A stretch of DNA of 64,000 nucleotides from Neoarius graeffei (Eukaryota; Chordata; Actinopteri; Siluriformes; Ariidae), in the NCBI RefSeq assembly GCF_027579695.1, contig NC_083571.1:92924686-92988685 (forward strand), in the 5' to 3' direction. The first letter of the stretch is position 1; every line of letters begins with the position of its first letter. The notes under the pieces are model-generated. The model ran no database searches and had not been told where the DNA came from. It saw only the letters and a list, made by a program, of their open reading frames with translations. The translations under genes and the position numbers were made by a program. Positions 41,266 through 60,177 of this stretch are shown one piece after another.

Positions 41266-41370
41266 TGACGTCAGGTAGGCGTGGTCAGGAGTGATGACCG
41301 CACCTTCGCTGTGCGACCAATCAGAATGAACGCCGGCTTCTCTTGAACCCAGCTGGCTGCTGATATATAA
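41266..41370 (+). promoter_or_regulatory. tdh: TDH promoter: CRE, CCAAT box and TATA box
   Basis: A palindromic cAMP response element TGACGTCA is at 41266-41273, a CCAAT box (GACCAATCAG) at 41317-41321 and a TATA box TATATAA at 41364-41370, with spacing normal for a focused promoter. Initiation is expected about 41385-41395. The site leads into a candidate exon with a GTAAGC donor. TDH coding exon 2 with a non-coding acceptor lies 6.3 kb downstream on the same strand and no other gene intervenes, so I assign it to tdh by position. Confidence 0.6.
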
Positions 41371-41389
41371 CCTGCTGTCCTCTCAGTGT

Positions 41390-41471
41390 CTGATGCAACT
41401 GTGTAGGAAGAGCTCAGTGAAGCCCAGTTAAAGGAGCCGACACATACTTTATTATTTCATCTAGCTTACTG
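41390..41471 (+). other. tdh: Candidate non-coding first exon of TDH
   Basis: From the predicted start near 41390 the sequence runs to a donor GTAAGC at 41472. The coding exon at 47797 begins with 24 non-coding bases after an acceptor (TTTCTCAACAG), so an upstream 5' UTR exon is required, and this one fits in place and strand. A 12-codon upstream frame (ATG 41393, stop TAA) is present if transcription begins upstream of it. Confidence 0.5.
41391..41399 (+). promoter_or_regulatory. tdh: Candidate amino-acid response element (TGATGCAAC)
   Basis: TGATGCAAC fits the C/EBP-ATF composite consensus TGATGNAAN bound by ATF4 partners. It lies about 27 bp past the start of the TATA box, on or just beside the predicted start site, which is unusual for an active element. 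A nine-base match can arise by chance. Confidence 0.25.
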
Positions 41472-41818
41472 GTAAGCAAAATACTGCTTGTAGAAATGTT
41501 TGTTTGTTTGTTTGTAAACTAGGAATTGCTACATATAAATGAAATTTGTTGCTCTATTACAGTAGCTATTAACACTATTTCTATTTCTCGAGTTGCCTGT
41601 GTGCTTTACATCCTTTACTATTCATTTCATGATAGTTATACTAGTGCACCAGACTTCACTGCGTTCAAAACCCATAAGGGTTTGAGGTTAGCTTTTATAC
41701 TAATAATATACAGCAGGACTACTACTACTACTGTACAGACAGAGTGGCAGACTGTTTCATACGTGCATCACATGTGAGTGGTAAGAGAAAAAGTAGAAAT
41801 ACAATATAATAAAGAGAC

Positions 41819-42500
41819 TAATATGTAAACTATTACGGTACATAATGAGCAATAACTGTAAAGATATGGGGCGGCATGGTGGTGTAGTGGTTAGCACTGT
41901 CGCCTCATAGCAAGAAGGTCCGGGTTCGAGCCCAGCTGCCAGCGAGGGCCTTTCTGTGTGGAGTTTGCATGTTCTCTCCGTGTCTGCCTGGGTTTCCTCC
42001 GGGTGCTCCGGTTTCCCCTGCAGGTTAGGTTAACTGGTGGCTCTAAATTGACCGTAGGTGTGAATGTGAGTGTGAATGGTTGTCTGTGTCTATGTGTCAG
42101 CCCTGTGATGACCTGGCGACTTGTCCAGGGTGTACCCCGCCTTTCGCCCATAGTCAGCTGGAATAGGCTCCAGCTTGCCTGCGACCCTGTAGAAGGATAA
42201 AGCGGCTAGAGATAATGAGATGAGATGAGATATGTAAAATATTACGGTACATAATGAGCAATAACTGTAAAGATATGGGGCGGCATGGTGGTGTAGTGGT
42301 TAGCACTGTCGCCTCATAGCAAGAAGGTCCGGGTTCGAGCCCAGCTGCCGGCGAGGGCCTTTCTGTATGGAGTTTGCATGTTCTCTCCGTGTCTGCCTGG
42401 GTTTCCTCCGGGTGCTCCGGTTTCCCCTGCAGGTTAGGTTAACTGGTGGCTCTAAATTGACCGTAGGTTCAATTGAAAAGGATAAGCGGCTACAGATAAT
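41819..42500 (+). repeat. Tandem duplication of about 410 bp that includes a SINE
   Basis: ATTACGGTACATAATGAGCA followed by ATAACTGTAAAGATATGGGG occurs before each of two SINE-A copies (41870-42229 and 42280-42470), which share the same rare deletion beside CCCCTGCAGGTTAGG. The shared private deletion shows a segmental duplication and not two insertions. The second SINE breaks off at GACCGTAGGT and joins other sequence. Confidence 0.85.
41870..42229 (+). mobile_element. SINE-A, first copy in the tandem duplication
   Basis: Complete head and tail. A 15-20 base deletion removes the usual CCACAGTCCAAAGACATG segment. TAGAAGG variant. Confidence 0.9.
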
Positions 42501-42510
42501 GGATGGATAT
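42280..42510 (+). mobile_element. SINE-A, second (partial) copy in the tandem duplication
   Basis: Same private deletion as the preceding copy. The tail is replaced after GACCGTAGG by AAGGATAAGCGGCTACAG and ATGGATGG. Confidence 0.85.
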
Positions 42511-42579
42511 GGGCATTACACAAAGCAGCAAACGGTTCAGGTATTTGCAGTGTCGAATGTACATGTAATGCAAAATGGC

Positions 42580-42865
42580 ATGGTTCGAGCCCAGTGGCTG
42601 GCGAGGGCCTTTCTGTGTGGAGTTTGCATGTTCTCCCCATGCCTGCGTGGGTTTCCTCCACAATTCAAAGACATGCGGTTAGGTTAAGCCTTGGGCTGAG
42701 GTGCCCTTGAGCAACCCCTGACTGCTCCCCGGGCGCTGTGGTGTTGCTGCCCACTGCTCTGGGTGTACGCGTGTGTTCACTGCTTCAGATGGGTTAAATG
42801 CAGAGGATGAATCTCACTGTGCTTGAAGTGTGCATGTGACAAAGGTTTCTTCTTCTTAAAGAGCA
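42580..42865 (+). mobile_element. SINE-B, plus orientation, head truncated
   Basis: Starts at GGTTCGAGCCCAGTGGCTGG (B box) and continues through GGTGCCCTTGAGCAACCC and CTGCTTCAGATGGGTTAAAT to a TTCTTCTTCTT end. This copy gives the tail of SINE-B in plus orientation. Confidence 0.78.
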
Positions 42866-43664
42866 ATAAGATGCAAAGGGCCAATATTTAAAATATTATT
42901 TAAAGTATGGGATATTTAAAGTGTTTAATATGCTCTTTAATTACAACAATAAATGTGCTTTTTGTCAAAAATTGGGATGTGACATATTTTGACATGCACG
43001 CTCTTATCGCATAAGAGTGAGAGTCTCAGGTCTCGGTGTCTGAGTGTAACCTTGAATATTTTGAATGAGGATGAAAATGACACCCTGTGGTGTTGGATAT
43101 GGACCTAATTGTGCAGTAGGTTATAATCATGTAACAAATCAAACACGAATAATATATAACACACGCACACACCCAAATATATCTGTCTTGAACCTATGTT
43201 TGGATTTAAAATCCCACTTGAATGCACCAACACTGCAGAGCTCGATATTTAACTTTTTAATCCACTTGTCCAGTCAGACAAGCAGCAAGATTTTTCACTC
43301 ATCCTGACCATGAGCTTTTTATTACCGTGCATTTAACTAGTTCAGTGAAAGGAAAGTGGTTAACAAAGTTTATCAAAAAGCAGGTATAGTTATGATAATC
43401 ATTAGGCTTTAATGATTTATAATTTTTCAGTAAAACTCATACTTTAACTGCAACAATAAACAAAAACTATCCAGTGCCCCATTATGGTGTGTGTGTGTTA
43501 TAACCTGTGACCTGCAGTTTTTAGAGTTCAATTCACCCAAATTCAAAGCTTCTGGAGGAAATAAAGTTAAATCTGGATTAATAAAGTAAAACTGGAAGTA
43601 TAATTTAATTTAAATAAATGAAACCGAAAGAAAGCAAGTTGGACATGATAAGAGGGACAGAATC

Positions 43665-44037
43665 TCATCTCATCTCATTATCTCTAGCCGCTCCATCCCT
43701 CTACAGGGTCGCAGGCAAGCTGGAGCCCATCCCAGCTGACTATGGGCGAAAGGCGGGGTACACCCCGGACAAGTCGCCAGGTCATCACAGGGCCGACACA
43801 GACACAGACAACCATTCACACCCGCATTCACACCTACGGTCAATTTAGAGTCACCAGTTAACCTAACCTGCATGTCTTTGGACTGTGGGGGAAACCGGAG
43901 CACCCGGAGGAAACCCACGCGGACACGGGGAGAACATGCAAACTCCACACAGAAAGGCCCTCGCCGGCCCTGGGGCTCGAACCCAGGACCTTCTTGCTGT
44001 GAGGCGACAGCGCTAACCACTACACCACCGCGCCGCC
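43665..44037 (-). mobile_element. SINE-A, full length, minus orientation
   Basis: Flanked by the 11-bp duplication GGGACAGAATC (43654-43664, 44038-44048). Confidence 0.93.
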
Positions 44038-44048
44038 GGGACAGAATC

Positions 44049-45518
44049 ACGTTGTGAAAGAAAACAAACCGTGAGTTTGGCACTGTCGTAAAATTCCCGT
44101 GAAATATTTTACGACATTTGTGATTGTTAATGTGAACCATACGAAAGAAAAATACAATGACTGTCCAAATGAAATGAAGATTCACCACAGATTTTTATTT
44201 AGGTATTTAATCATCATTTCTCCCATTTCGATGAATTCAAAGTCTAATAGTCTATAATTAGATATTACGACGTGGTTATTTTTACGCACACACCTGTGGT
44301 ACTCTGCTTCCCCTGAATTTCATAAACAGTAACATGGCTGGATCACTGAAGGGGTTGAACTAGTTTTGTTGGAATTTGACTTGCCCAGGCCAAACACTTG
44401 GTTGTCCCGGACAGTTGGACTACCGTAACTGTCGAGCTCTGTTCTGCTAACACAGCATACACAGTAGGTTAGAATTAGAATCAGAATCAAGTTTATTGCC
44501 AAGTACACTCTCGCATACAAGGAATTCACTTTGGTTAGGATATATACTGTATCGCTATTTGCATTATTTGAATCACATTCCTCTGTAGAGGTGTACTTTT
44601 TCTTTCTTTGCTCAAGACCGTTGTAAATGAATGTATATAATTTCCATAATTACTTGCATGTTTTTATTTAGCTAAGCTGTAGTTTTCATTCCAGGGCTTA
44701 AGCGGGATCATTTTGACTACTTGAACACAAGCTCCTAAATTGCCTAAGGTGGTAATTACCAAAGTAAAGGAGACAGAAAACACAATGCAACATAAACTCA
44801 TAAACTATTTTAAAATTAAAGAATAATAATGGATGTAGTAGCGTGTTTGGGATGCCAGGTTTCTGAAGCATCCGTTGTTCAATATGCAAATCATTGCCAC
44901 ACATGACAGAGTTGAAAACTTGATGTTGTTTGCATTGCCTCACATGCATGTCCTTCTTGCACGCTGATTGGTCGCTCGTGAAGGCAGGGCAAATGCAGTA
45001 CTCAATCACCCCATTCCTCAGCACTCCATGTTCCAACTGGTAGGAATAAGGTTTCAAAATGCTCCATGTTTCACATTGAGTCAGCAGTTTATTTATTTTG
45101 TTTGTATGACTTGCAGGAACAAATCAGCATGGTCTGAGTGAATACCAGCTGCCAAAGCTCCGGCTGAGGTAGTTGAGAAGGTCGCCATTGTGTAACTGTG
45201 CCAGCTTGTAATTTCCTGTAGAAAGGAAACCACTACTAAAATAGTTTTATGTTCTAGTCAGGCTATTGTGAAGAAAATAACATAACAGTAAGGCAATTAG
45301 AACATCTCAAACATTTACTATCAAGTTTATTCATGTTATAAAAAAGCTAAAAAAATAGCCAGCTGGTAAAGCTGGTCTACCAGCTTGTGCTTTGGCAGCT
45401 GCACGGACCAAAGAGGATTGTTGTTGTTGCTGATGCAGGACTGTAACTATCTTTACTTGATTTCCAGTCAAGTAGTTGGCGATGACTGCTTTCCTTGTTC
45501 TCCAGAATTGTATATAAA
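44049..45518. other. TDH intron 1 segment without recognised gene
   Basis: Mostly unassigned AT-rich sequence. A reversed L2-like LINE tail fragment (TCAGAATCAAGTTTATTGCC) lies at 44477-44535. Confidence 0.5.
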
Positions 45519-45531
45519 ATTATACACATGT

Positions 45532-45908
45532 AGGCGGCACGGTGGTGTAGTGGTTAGCGCTGTCGCCTCACAGCAAGAAGGTCCTGGGTTCGAGCCCCGT
45601 GGCCAGCGAGGGCCTTTGTGTGTGGAGTTTGCATGTTCTCCCCGTGTCCGCGTGGGTTTCCTCCGGGTGCTCCGGTTTCCCCCACAGTCCAAAGACATGC
45701 AGGTTAGGTTAACTGGTGACTCTAAATTGACCGTAGGTGTGAATGTGAGTGTGAATGGTTGTCTGTGTCTGTGTGTCAGCCCTGTGATGACCTGGTGACT
45801 TGTCCAGGGTGTACCCCGCCTTTCGCCCGTAGTCAGCTGGGATAGGCTCCAGCTTGCCTGCGACCCTGTAGAAGGATAAAGCGGCTAGAGATAATGAGAT
45901 GAGATGAG
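45532..45908 (+). mobile_element. SINE-A, full length, plus orientation
   Basis: Perfect 13-bp duplication ATTATACACATGT (45519-45531, 45909-45921). TAGAAGG variant. Confidence 0.94.
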
Positions 45909-45971
45909 ATTATACACATGTTTTTCAGAGCCATACTACTACTACTAATAATAATTTATTATTATTATTAG

Positions 45972-46343
45972 GGCGGCACGGTGGTGTAGTGGTTAGCGCT
46001 GTCGCCTCACAGCAAGAAGGTCCGGGTTCGAGCCCCGTGGCCGGCGAGGGCCTTTCTGTGTGGAGTTTGCATGTTCTCCCCGTGTCCGTGTGGGTTTCCT
46101 CCGGGTGCTCCGGTTTCCCCCACAGTCCAAAGACATGCAGGTTAGGTTAACTGGTGACTCTAAATTGACCGTAGGTGTGAATGTGAGTGTGAATGGTTGT
46201 CTGTGTCTGTGTGTCAGCCCTGTGATGACCTGGTGACTTGTCCAGGGTGTACCCCGCCTTTCGCCCGTAGTCAGCTGGGATAGGCTCCAGCTTGCCTGCG
46301 ACCCTGTAGAAGGATAAAGCGGCTAGAGATAATGAGATGAGAT
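45972..46343 (+). mobile_element. SINE-A, full length, inside an ATT repeat
   Basis: Full-length copy lying between (ATT)n runs (45955-45971 and 46344-46363), so the target duplication cannot be separated from the microsatellite. Confidence 0.9.
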
Positions 46344-46639
46344 TATTATTATTATTATTATTATGAGTTTTATTTATTGGCACCTTTCAAGGACACCTTA
46401 CAAAACAACACAAGTACAAAAAAATTAATTTGATTGTAGCCGTTAGAGCTAGAATCAAACAGAACAAGTAAGTTTGAAGCAATTGGACTTGAAGGTAGAA
46501 AGAGTCAGTATTATTGATATCTTGTGAGAGAGAGAGTTCCAGAGGCGAGGAGCAGCATGGCTGAAAGCTCTAAACCCCGTGGTAGTCAATCTGGCAGGAG
46601 GTATAATGAGATTAATGCAGGAGGAGGAGGATGTAAGGT

Positions 46640-47385
46640 AGGGTTATGACTGTGAAAGTGTTTTCAAAATTTCTACTTTCCTGATGTTGCATTTGGTGAA
46701 CTTTTACTCATATATTACTTTTTTGAAGTTATTTTTATTGGGTCATGCAAAAACCTCCCGCACCCCAACATCACCTCACTTTTGATAAATACATCTCATC
46801 TCATTGTCTCTAGCCGCTTTATCCTGTTCTACAGGGTCGCAGGCAAGCTGGAGCCTATCCCAGCTGACTACGGGCGAAAGGCGGGGTACACCCTGGACAA
46901 GTCGCCAGGTCATCACAGGGCTGACACATAGACACAGACAACCATTCACACTCACATTCACACCTACGGTCAATTTAGAGTCACCAGTTAACCTAACCTG
47001 CATGTCTTTGGACTGTGGGGGAAACCGGAGCACCCGGAGGAAACCCACGCGGACACGGGGAGAGCATGCAAACTCCACACAGAAAGGCCCTCGCCGGCCC
47101 CGGGGCTCGAGCCCGGGACCTTCTTGCTGTGAGGCGACAGCGCTAACCACTACACCACCGTGCCGCTCTGATAAATACATGTATATTAAATAAATAAATC
47201 ATGATTATGAAATAAATTCATTGAAAGATGATGTGAGTGAGGTGATGTTGGGGTGTGGGAGGTTTCTGCATGACCCAATAAAAATAACTTCAAAAAAGTA
47301 ATATATGAGTAAAAGTTCACCAAATGCAACATCAGGAAAGTAGAAATTTTGAAAACACTTTCACAGTCATAACCCTAATGTAAGG
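46640..47385. repeat. Inverted repeat of about 140-bp arms with a SINE in the loop
   Basis: Left arm 46645-46775 (ATGACTGTGAAAGTGTTTTC ... CATCACCTCACT) and right arm 47235-47375 (AGTGAGGTGATGTTGGGG ... GAAAACACTTTCACAGTCAT) are reverse complements with few differences. Likely the arms of a foldback element. Confidence 0.75.
46795..47168 (-). mobile_element. SINE-A, full length, minus orientation
   Basis: Perfect 12-bp duplication TGATAAATACAT (46783-46794, 47169-47180). The flanks 46640-46780 and 47200-47380 are inverted copies of each other (GGTCATGCAAAAACCTCCC against GGGAGGTTTCTGCATGACC), so the SINE lies in the loop of an inverted repeat. Confidence 0.92.
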
Positions 47386-47517
47386 GTATGGGAAGGTGTG
47401 GCGATGTGAACTAGTTTGTGGTCAAATATGGACAAGTCAGATGCCATATAATTAAAAGGAGTACGACCAGAACAGCAAGTAAGATCAAGAATATGGGGAC
47501 ATCATGGCCTAATGGCC

Positions 47518-47705
47518 AAATATGCAGAAGTCATGGCCTAATGGTTAGAGAAGCAGCTTTAGGACTGAAAGATTGCCAGTTCGATTCCCTGGACCAGTAG
47601 GAATGGCTGAAGTGCCTTTGAGCAAGGCACCTAACCCTGGGCTGCTCTGGGTATATTGTACGTCACTCTGGATAAGAGCATCTGATAAATGCCTGTAATG
47701 TAATA
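47518..47705 (+). mobile_element. SINE-D, tRNA-derived with the fish GGATAAGAGC tail
   Basis: Head ATGGCCTAATGGTTAGAG and B-box-like AGTTCGATTCC, then CTTTGAGCAAGGCACCTAAC and CTCTGGATAAGAGCATCTG followed by ATAAATGCC. This combination is common to many teleost tRNA SINEs. An antisense relative is at 59310-59497. Confidence 0.75.
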
Positions 47706-47820
47706 TGGCCTTGGGAGTGATTAGGAAAACTTATGAATTGCTGTAAACCAGTACTGTCAAGGCTTGATATAAAATAATTATTTTATTTCTCAACAGAAAT
47801 TTATTCATTGGTCACTGAAG

Positions 47821-56307
<8,487 letters not shown>

Positions 56308-56580
56308 ATCCAGTCTAAGAAACTGGAGCTTGTACATGCATATATTAAGGACTGCTAGCCTTAGAGAACAGAGATTTCTGGTCTGTAAATAATTTGCTCT
56401 CTGTCTCTTCTGTGCCTGGATTATCTGGAGGAAAACAAATCTAGAGACATACGTCACTCAGATCACCAGTGACGGTCAATTCTTAAGTACCCAGAACATG
56501 TAACACCCCCAAGATCGTTTTTATTTATATTTTATTATTTTTCATTGATGTAATAATAAAAGTGAAAAGATTAGAATCAG
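56308..56580 (+). terminator. tdh: TDH 3' UTR with poly(A) signal AATAAA
   Basis: AATAAA at 56555-56560 is the first hexamer after the stop, in AT-rich sequence. Cleavage is expected about 10-25 bases later. Confidence 0.65.
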
Positions 56581-57009
56581 ACATTGGTTAGGCTCCAATA
56601 TCACAGAAGCTAAGACGCTCAATTTTCTTTAATTAGGAAAGGAAATTAAAAAAACAAAAAAAAACAAAAGGTGGAATAATGTTCAGTGTTGAGGCTAAGG
56701 GCTGGCTTGGAGTGGAAATTGCTACCCAAGATTACCCCAGTTATTGAGTAAACGTTGCCTTGCTGGACTGCTTAAATGATTAAGTTAGATTTATGTTAGT
56801 CATTTACAACCATTTGATGGGTCTGACGATAATACTGTTCGGCTACTTTAACTAACTAAGAAATGCCTCCTGGGAATTAAATAAAAAAGCACACATAACC
56901 AACTGAACAAATAATGTCCTGCAAGCTAATCGTTAACCATGTGGTAAAAATTTTTTTACAAATTACAAACAAGTGTTGCCAAGCAAAATAAACCTCGCCC
57001 GGCAGCACT

Positions 57010-57340
57010 TATTTTCTATCTAGTATCTCTCAGATTTAGATTTTGAATCAGAATCGTATGTTCATGAAAGAGAGCATTACAGTCAGAACCAGAATCACAT
57101 GTGTTTGTGAGAAAGAGAAATAGAATCAGAACGAAAAAAAACGATTTTGACCTTTTTGGTGACCTTGACTGGATGACCCTCAAAAAGTTGGAGGTTCTAT
57201 TTGAGACCAATGCTCATCTATCCTGAAAGTTTCATGAAGATTGGTCCAGCCGTCTTCCCGTAATGTTGCTAACAAAACAAAAAAACCTCACTGAAAACAA
57301 TACTGGTGGACTCCGTCTCGGGCAAGGTAATAAAGCATCA
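57010..57340. other. Fragments of conserved fish repeats downstream of TDH
   Basis: A reversed LINE tail-like run (AATCAGAATCG) lies near 57045. A block TTTGGTGACCTTGACTGGAT ... GGTGGACTCCGTCTCGGGCA resembles a widely dispersed teleost repeat of unclear class. No gene. Confidence 0.35.
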
Positions 57341-57914
57341 GTAGTCAAACCATTGTCAGATGTCACAAATATTTATAACGGAAGCAACTAACATAGCTAA
57401 GAAAAATCTAGCTAAGTGTATTTTATTCGATAATATTATTAGGAAATACACTGCCTGGCCAAAAAAAAGTGACCATTTGGATTTAAATGAGTAAATATTT
57501 AAGAGCCTTTGATTGGATAATTACTGCAGTGATTAATGCGTTTCAGCTGGCAACTATTGTTTTCACTCTAACTGATGCAGTGAGTAGCTTCTCATTTCTT
57601 AAACGACCATGTCGGAAGACGTATCCTGTGGTCGTGGAAAAGATGTCCCTGTGTTTCAGAAGAGTCAAATTATTGGCTTGCATTAAGCAAGAAAACAACT
57701 GTGGAGATTACTGAAATGACTGGAATTGGGTTAAGACCTGGCCAACTCATGATCAAAACCTGGAAGGATAGTGGTGAACCATCAACTTTGTGGAAGAAAT
57801 GTGGTCAGAAAAAAAAAATCTTGACTCTCCGTGATCGGAGATCACTGAAACACTTGGTGAAGTTGAATTGTAAAAAAAAATTCAATCATGGAACTCACAG
57901 CTGTGTTTAATAGA

Positions 57915-58290
57915 AGAAGAAGAAGAAGAAAAAACCTTTATTCGTCACATGCACACTTCAAGCACAGTGAAATTCATCCTCTGCATTTAACCCATCTGAA
58001 GCAGTGAACCCATACACACACACCCAGAGCAGTGGGCAGCCACACACAGCGCCCGGGGAGCAGTCAGGGGTTCGGTACCTTGCTCAAGGGCACCTCAGCC
58101 CAAGGCCACCCCACGTCAACCTAACTGCATGTCTTTGGACTGTGGGGGAAACCGGAGGACCCGGAGGAAACCCACGCAGACACGGGGAAAACATGCAAAC
58201 TCCACACAGAAAGGCCCTCGCCGGCTGCTGGGTTTGAACCCGGAACCTTCTTGCTGTGAGGCGACCGTGCTAACCACTACACCACCATGA
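57915..58290 (-). mobile_element. SINE-B, full length, minus orientation
   Basis: GAAGAAGAAGAAGAAAAAAC at the low-coordinate end is the tail. The tail half has CATTTAACCCATCTGAAGCA and the head half matches SINE-A up to ACACCACCAT near 58288. Confidence 0.85.
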
Positions 58291-58315
58291 AAATAAGAGC
58301 ATTTCTACACAGCAA

Positions 58316-58438
58316 AATCCCCAGTGTTGAATTAACACCCAGAGTGTTGATTTAACACCCTACTGTGTTTATATAGGTCCAGTTGGACACAAATTAACTC
58401 TGAACGTGTTAATTCAACACTGAGGAATTTGCTGTGTA
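58316..58438. mobile_element. Small hairpin MITE
   Basis: TACACAGCAAAATCCCCAGT at the left pairs with ACTGAGGAATTTGCTGTGTA at the right, and GTTGAATTAACAC with GTGTTAATTCAAC. About 123 bp overall with TA at both ends. Confidence 0.85.
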
Positions 58439-59309
58439 CATGCACAGTACAACAAAACGTCACAGGATTGGGACTAAACAGCTGTGTTTCCATAAGAAAA
58501 CCATTTGTTAGTGAGACTAATCAGAAGAAAAGGCTTCAATTTGCTCAGGAGCATAAAGATTGGACACTGGAGCAATGGAAAAAGGTCATGTGGTCTGAGG
58601 AGTTCAGATTTACTCTTTTCCAAAGCAATGGGTGCATCAAAGTAAGAAGGGAAGCTCATGAAGCGATGCACCCATCATCACTTGGCCACTGTACAAGCCT
58701 CTGGAGGCAGAGTTATGATCTGTAGTTGTTTCAGTGGGTCAGGTCGAGGCTCAGGAACGTTATGGGGCAAATGAAGTCAGCTGATGACTTGAATGTACTG
58801 AATGACCAGGTTATTACATCAATGGATTTTTCTTCCCTGATGGCATGCGTATAAAATTAGGGCTCAAATTTTGAAAGAGTAGTTCAGGAAGGATGAGGAA
58901 ACATTTACACGCATGAATTGGCCACCACACAGTGGTTCGACTCTCCCATCATCAATCCAAGATCTTGGCGAAAAATTACTGCAGCTCTGGATGGAAATAA
59001 ATGCTGTGATATTGTATAGAAACAAAATATTAGCGCGTGCAACTTTTTTGGCCGGACAGTGTAGACTTTTTAATGGAAACATGATCATAGTCCTAAAACT
59101 GTCCTTTCTGATAAGTAATGGATTCATGGACTACATCAGTAATAGGAAGTTAACATGTTAAGCTGCTTAAACAAGTGTTCATAACAAATACCAGAAAATG
59201 GTAGCTTATCCAACTGATAACCAAATTGATTACCATAGAATTAAGTTAATTAAAAAAATTGTTATTGGATATTGTGTAGTTATTTTTCCATAAATTGGCC
59301 ATCATAATA

Positions 59310-59497
59310 AAATTATGTCTTTTACATTTATCCAGAGCAATGTAAATAAGTGAAAGACATTACACTTATCTCTTTTTATGCAACGGAGCAGTTGAGGGCC
59401 TTGCTCAGGGGCCCAGCGGAAGCAGAGGGGCAGTGCTGGGGTTTGAACTCACAGCCTTAAGATCAGTAGTCAAATGCCTTAACCACTGAGCCACCAT
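59310..59497 (-). mobile_element. SINE-D-like element, minus orientation
   Basis: In minus orientation: GTGGCTCAGTGGTTAAGGC (A box), GTGAGTTCAAACCCC (B-box-like), then AGCAAGGCCCTCAACTGC and CTCTGGATAAATG. Same general class as 47518-47705. Confidence 0.7.
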
Positions 59498-59710
59498 TAT
59501 AATGCTTTGTGTGTGTGTGAAAGAGAGAGCTAGCACAAGCAAAAGCGAGAGAAATAAATGGAAGCAGGGGCCAGCATAAATATGTAGGTGCAATAGGCTT
59601 ATCAAATCAGTCTGATGTAAAAAGGGATCAGTCTCATAAACTCATTAATCATTAATTCAAGTGTCTAATAGTTTATAGCTAAACTATTAAAATCAATGGA
59701 ATACTTGGTG

Positions 59711-60062
59711 GGCAGCACGGTGGCATAGTGGTTAGCGCTGTCGCCTCACAGCAAGAAGGTCTGGGTTCGAGCCGCGTGGCTGGCGAGGGCCTTTCTGTGG
59801 AGAGTTTGCATGTTCTCCCTGTGGGTTTCCTCCGGGTGCTCTGGTTTCCCCCACAGTCCAAAGACATGCAGTTAGGTTAACTGGTGACTCTAAATTGACC
59901 GTAGGTGTGAATGTGAATGGTTGTCTGTGTCTATGTGTCAGCCCTGTGATGACCTGGCGACTTGTCCAGGGTGTACCCCGCCTTTCGCCCGTAGTCAGCT
60001 GGGATAGGCTCCAGCTTGCCTGCGACCCTGTAGGACAGGATAAAGCGGCTAGAGATGATGAG
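59711..60062 (+). mobile_element. SINE-A, full length with small deletions, plus orientation
   Basis: 8-bp duplication ACTTGGTG (59703-59710, 60063-60070). Confidence 0.88.
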
Positions 60063-60177
60063 ACTTGGTGGTGATGTTGCTATAGTTTATTGAGTATTGC
60101 AGCTCTAATGTAATACGTTTACTCTAGACCTATAACATTCATATAACAACCAAATGGGCGAAGGTAATTAGAATACC

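Larger units (their letters stand above)
57640..58960 (+). pseudogene. Tc1 family 3 transposase remnant
   Basis: N-terminal words (ISLCFRRVKLLA-type frame near 57640, then EITEMTGIG and a KTWKDSGEPSTLWKKCGQKK block) occur before the SINE. After it, SETNQKKRLQFAQEHKDWTL and EQWKKVMWSEEFRFTLFQSN (first acidic site) are at 58511-58640. Stops and frameshifts follow and the later catalytic blocks are not recognisable. Confidence 0.7.
57449..59061 (+). mobile_element. Tc1-like transposon, family 3 (CACTGCCTGGCC ends), degraded
   Basis: CACTGCCTGGCCAAAAAAAA at 57449 and TTTTTTGGCCGGACAGTG at 59061 are inverted with TA outside each. The interior holds a decayed transposase interrupted by SINE-B (57915-58290) and a hairpin MITE (58316-58438). 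Confidence 0.85.
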
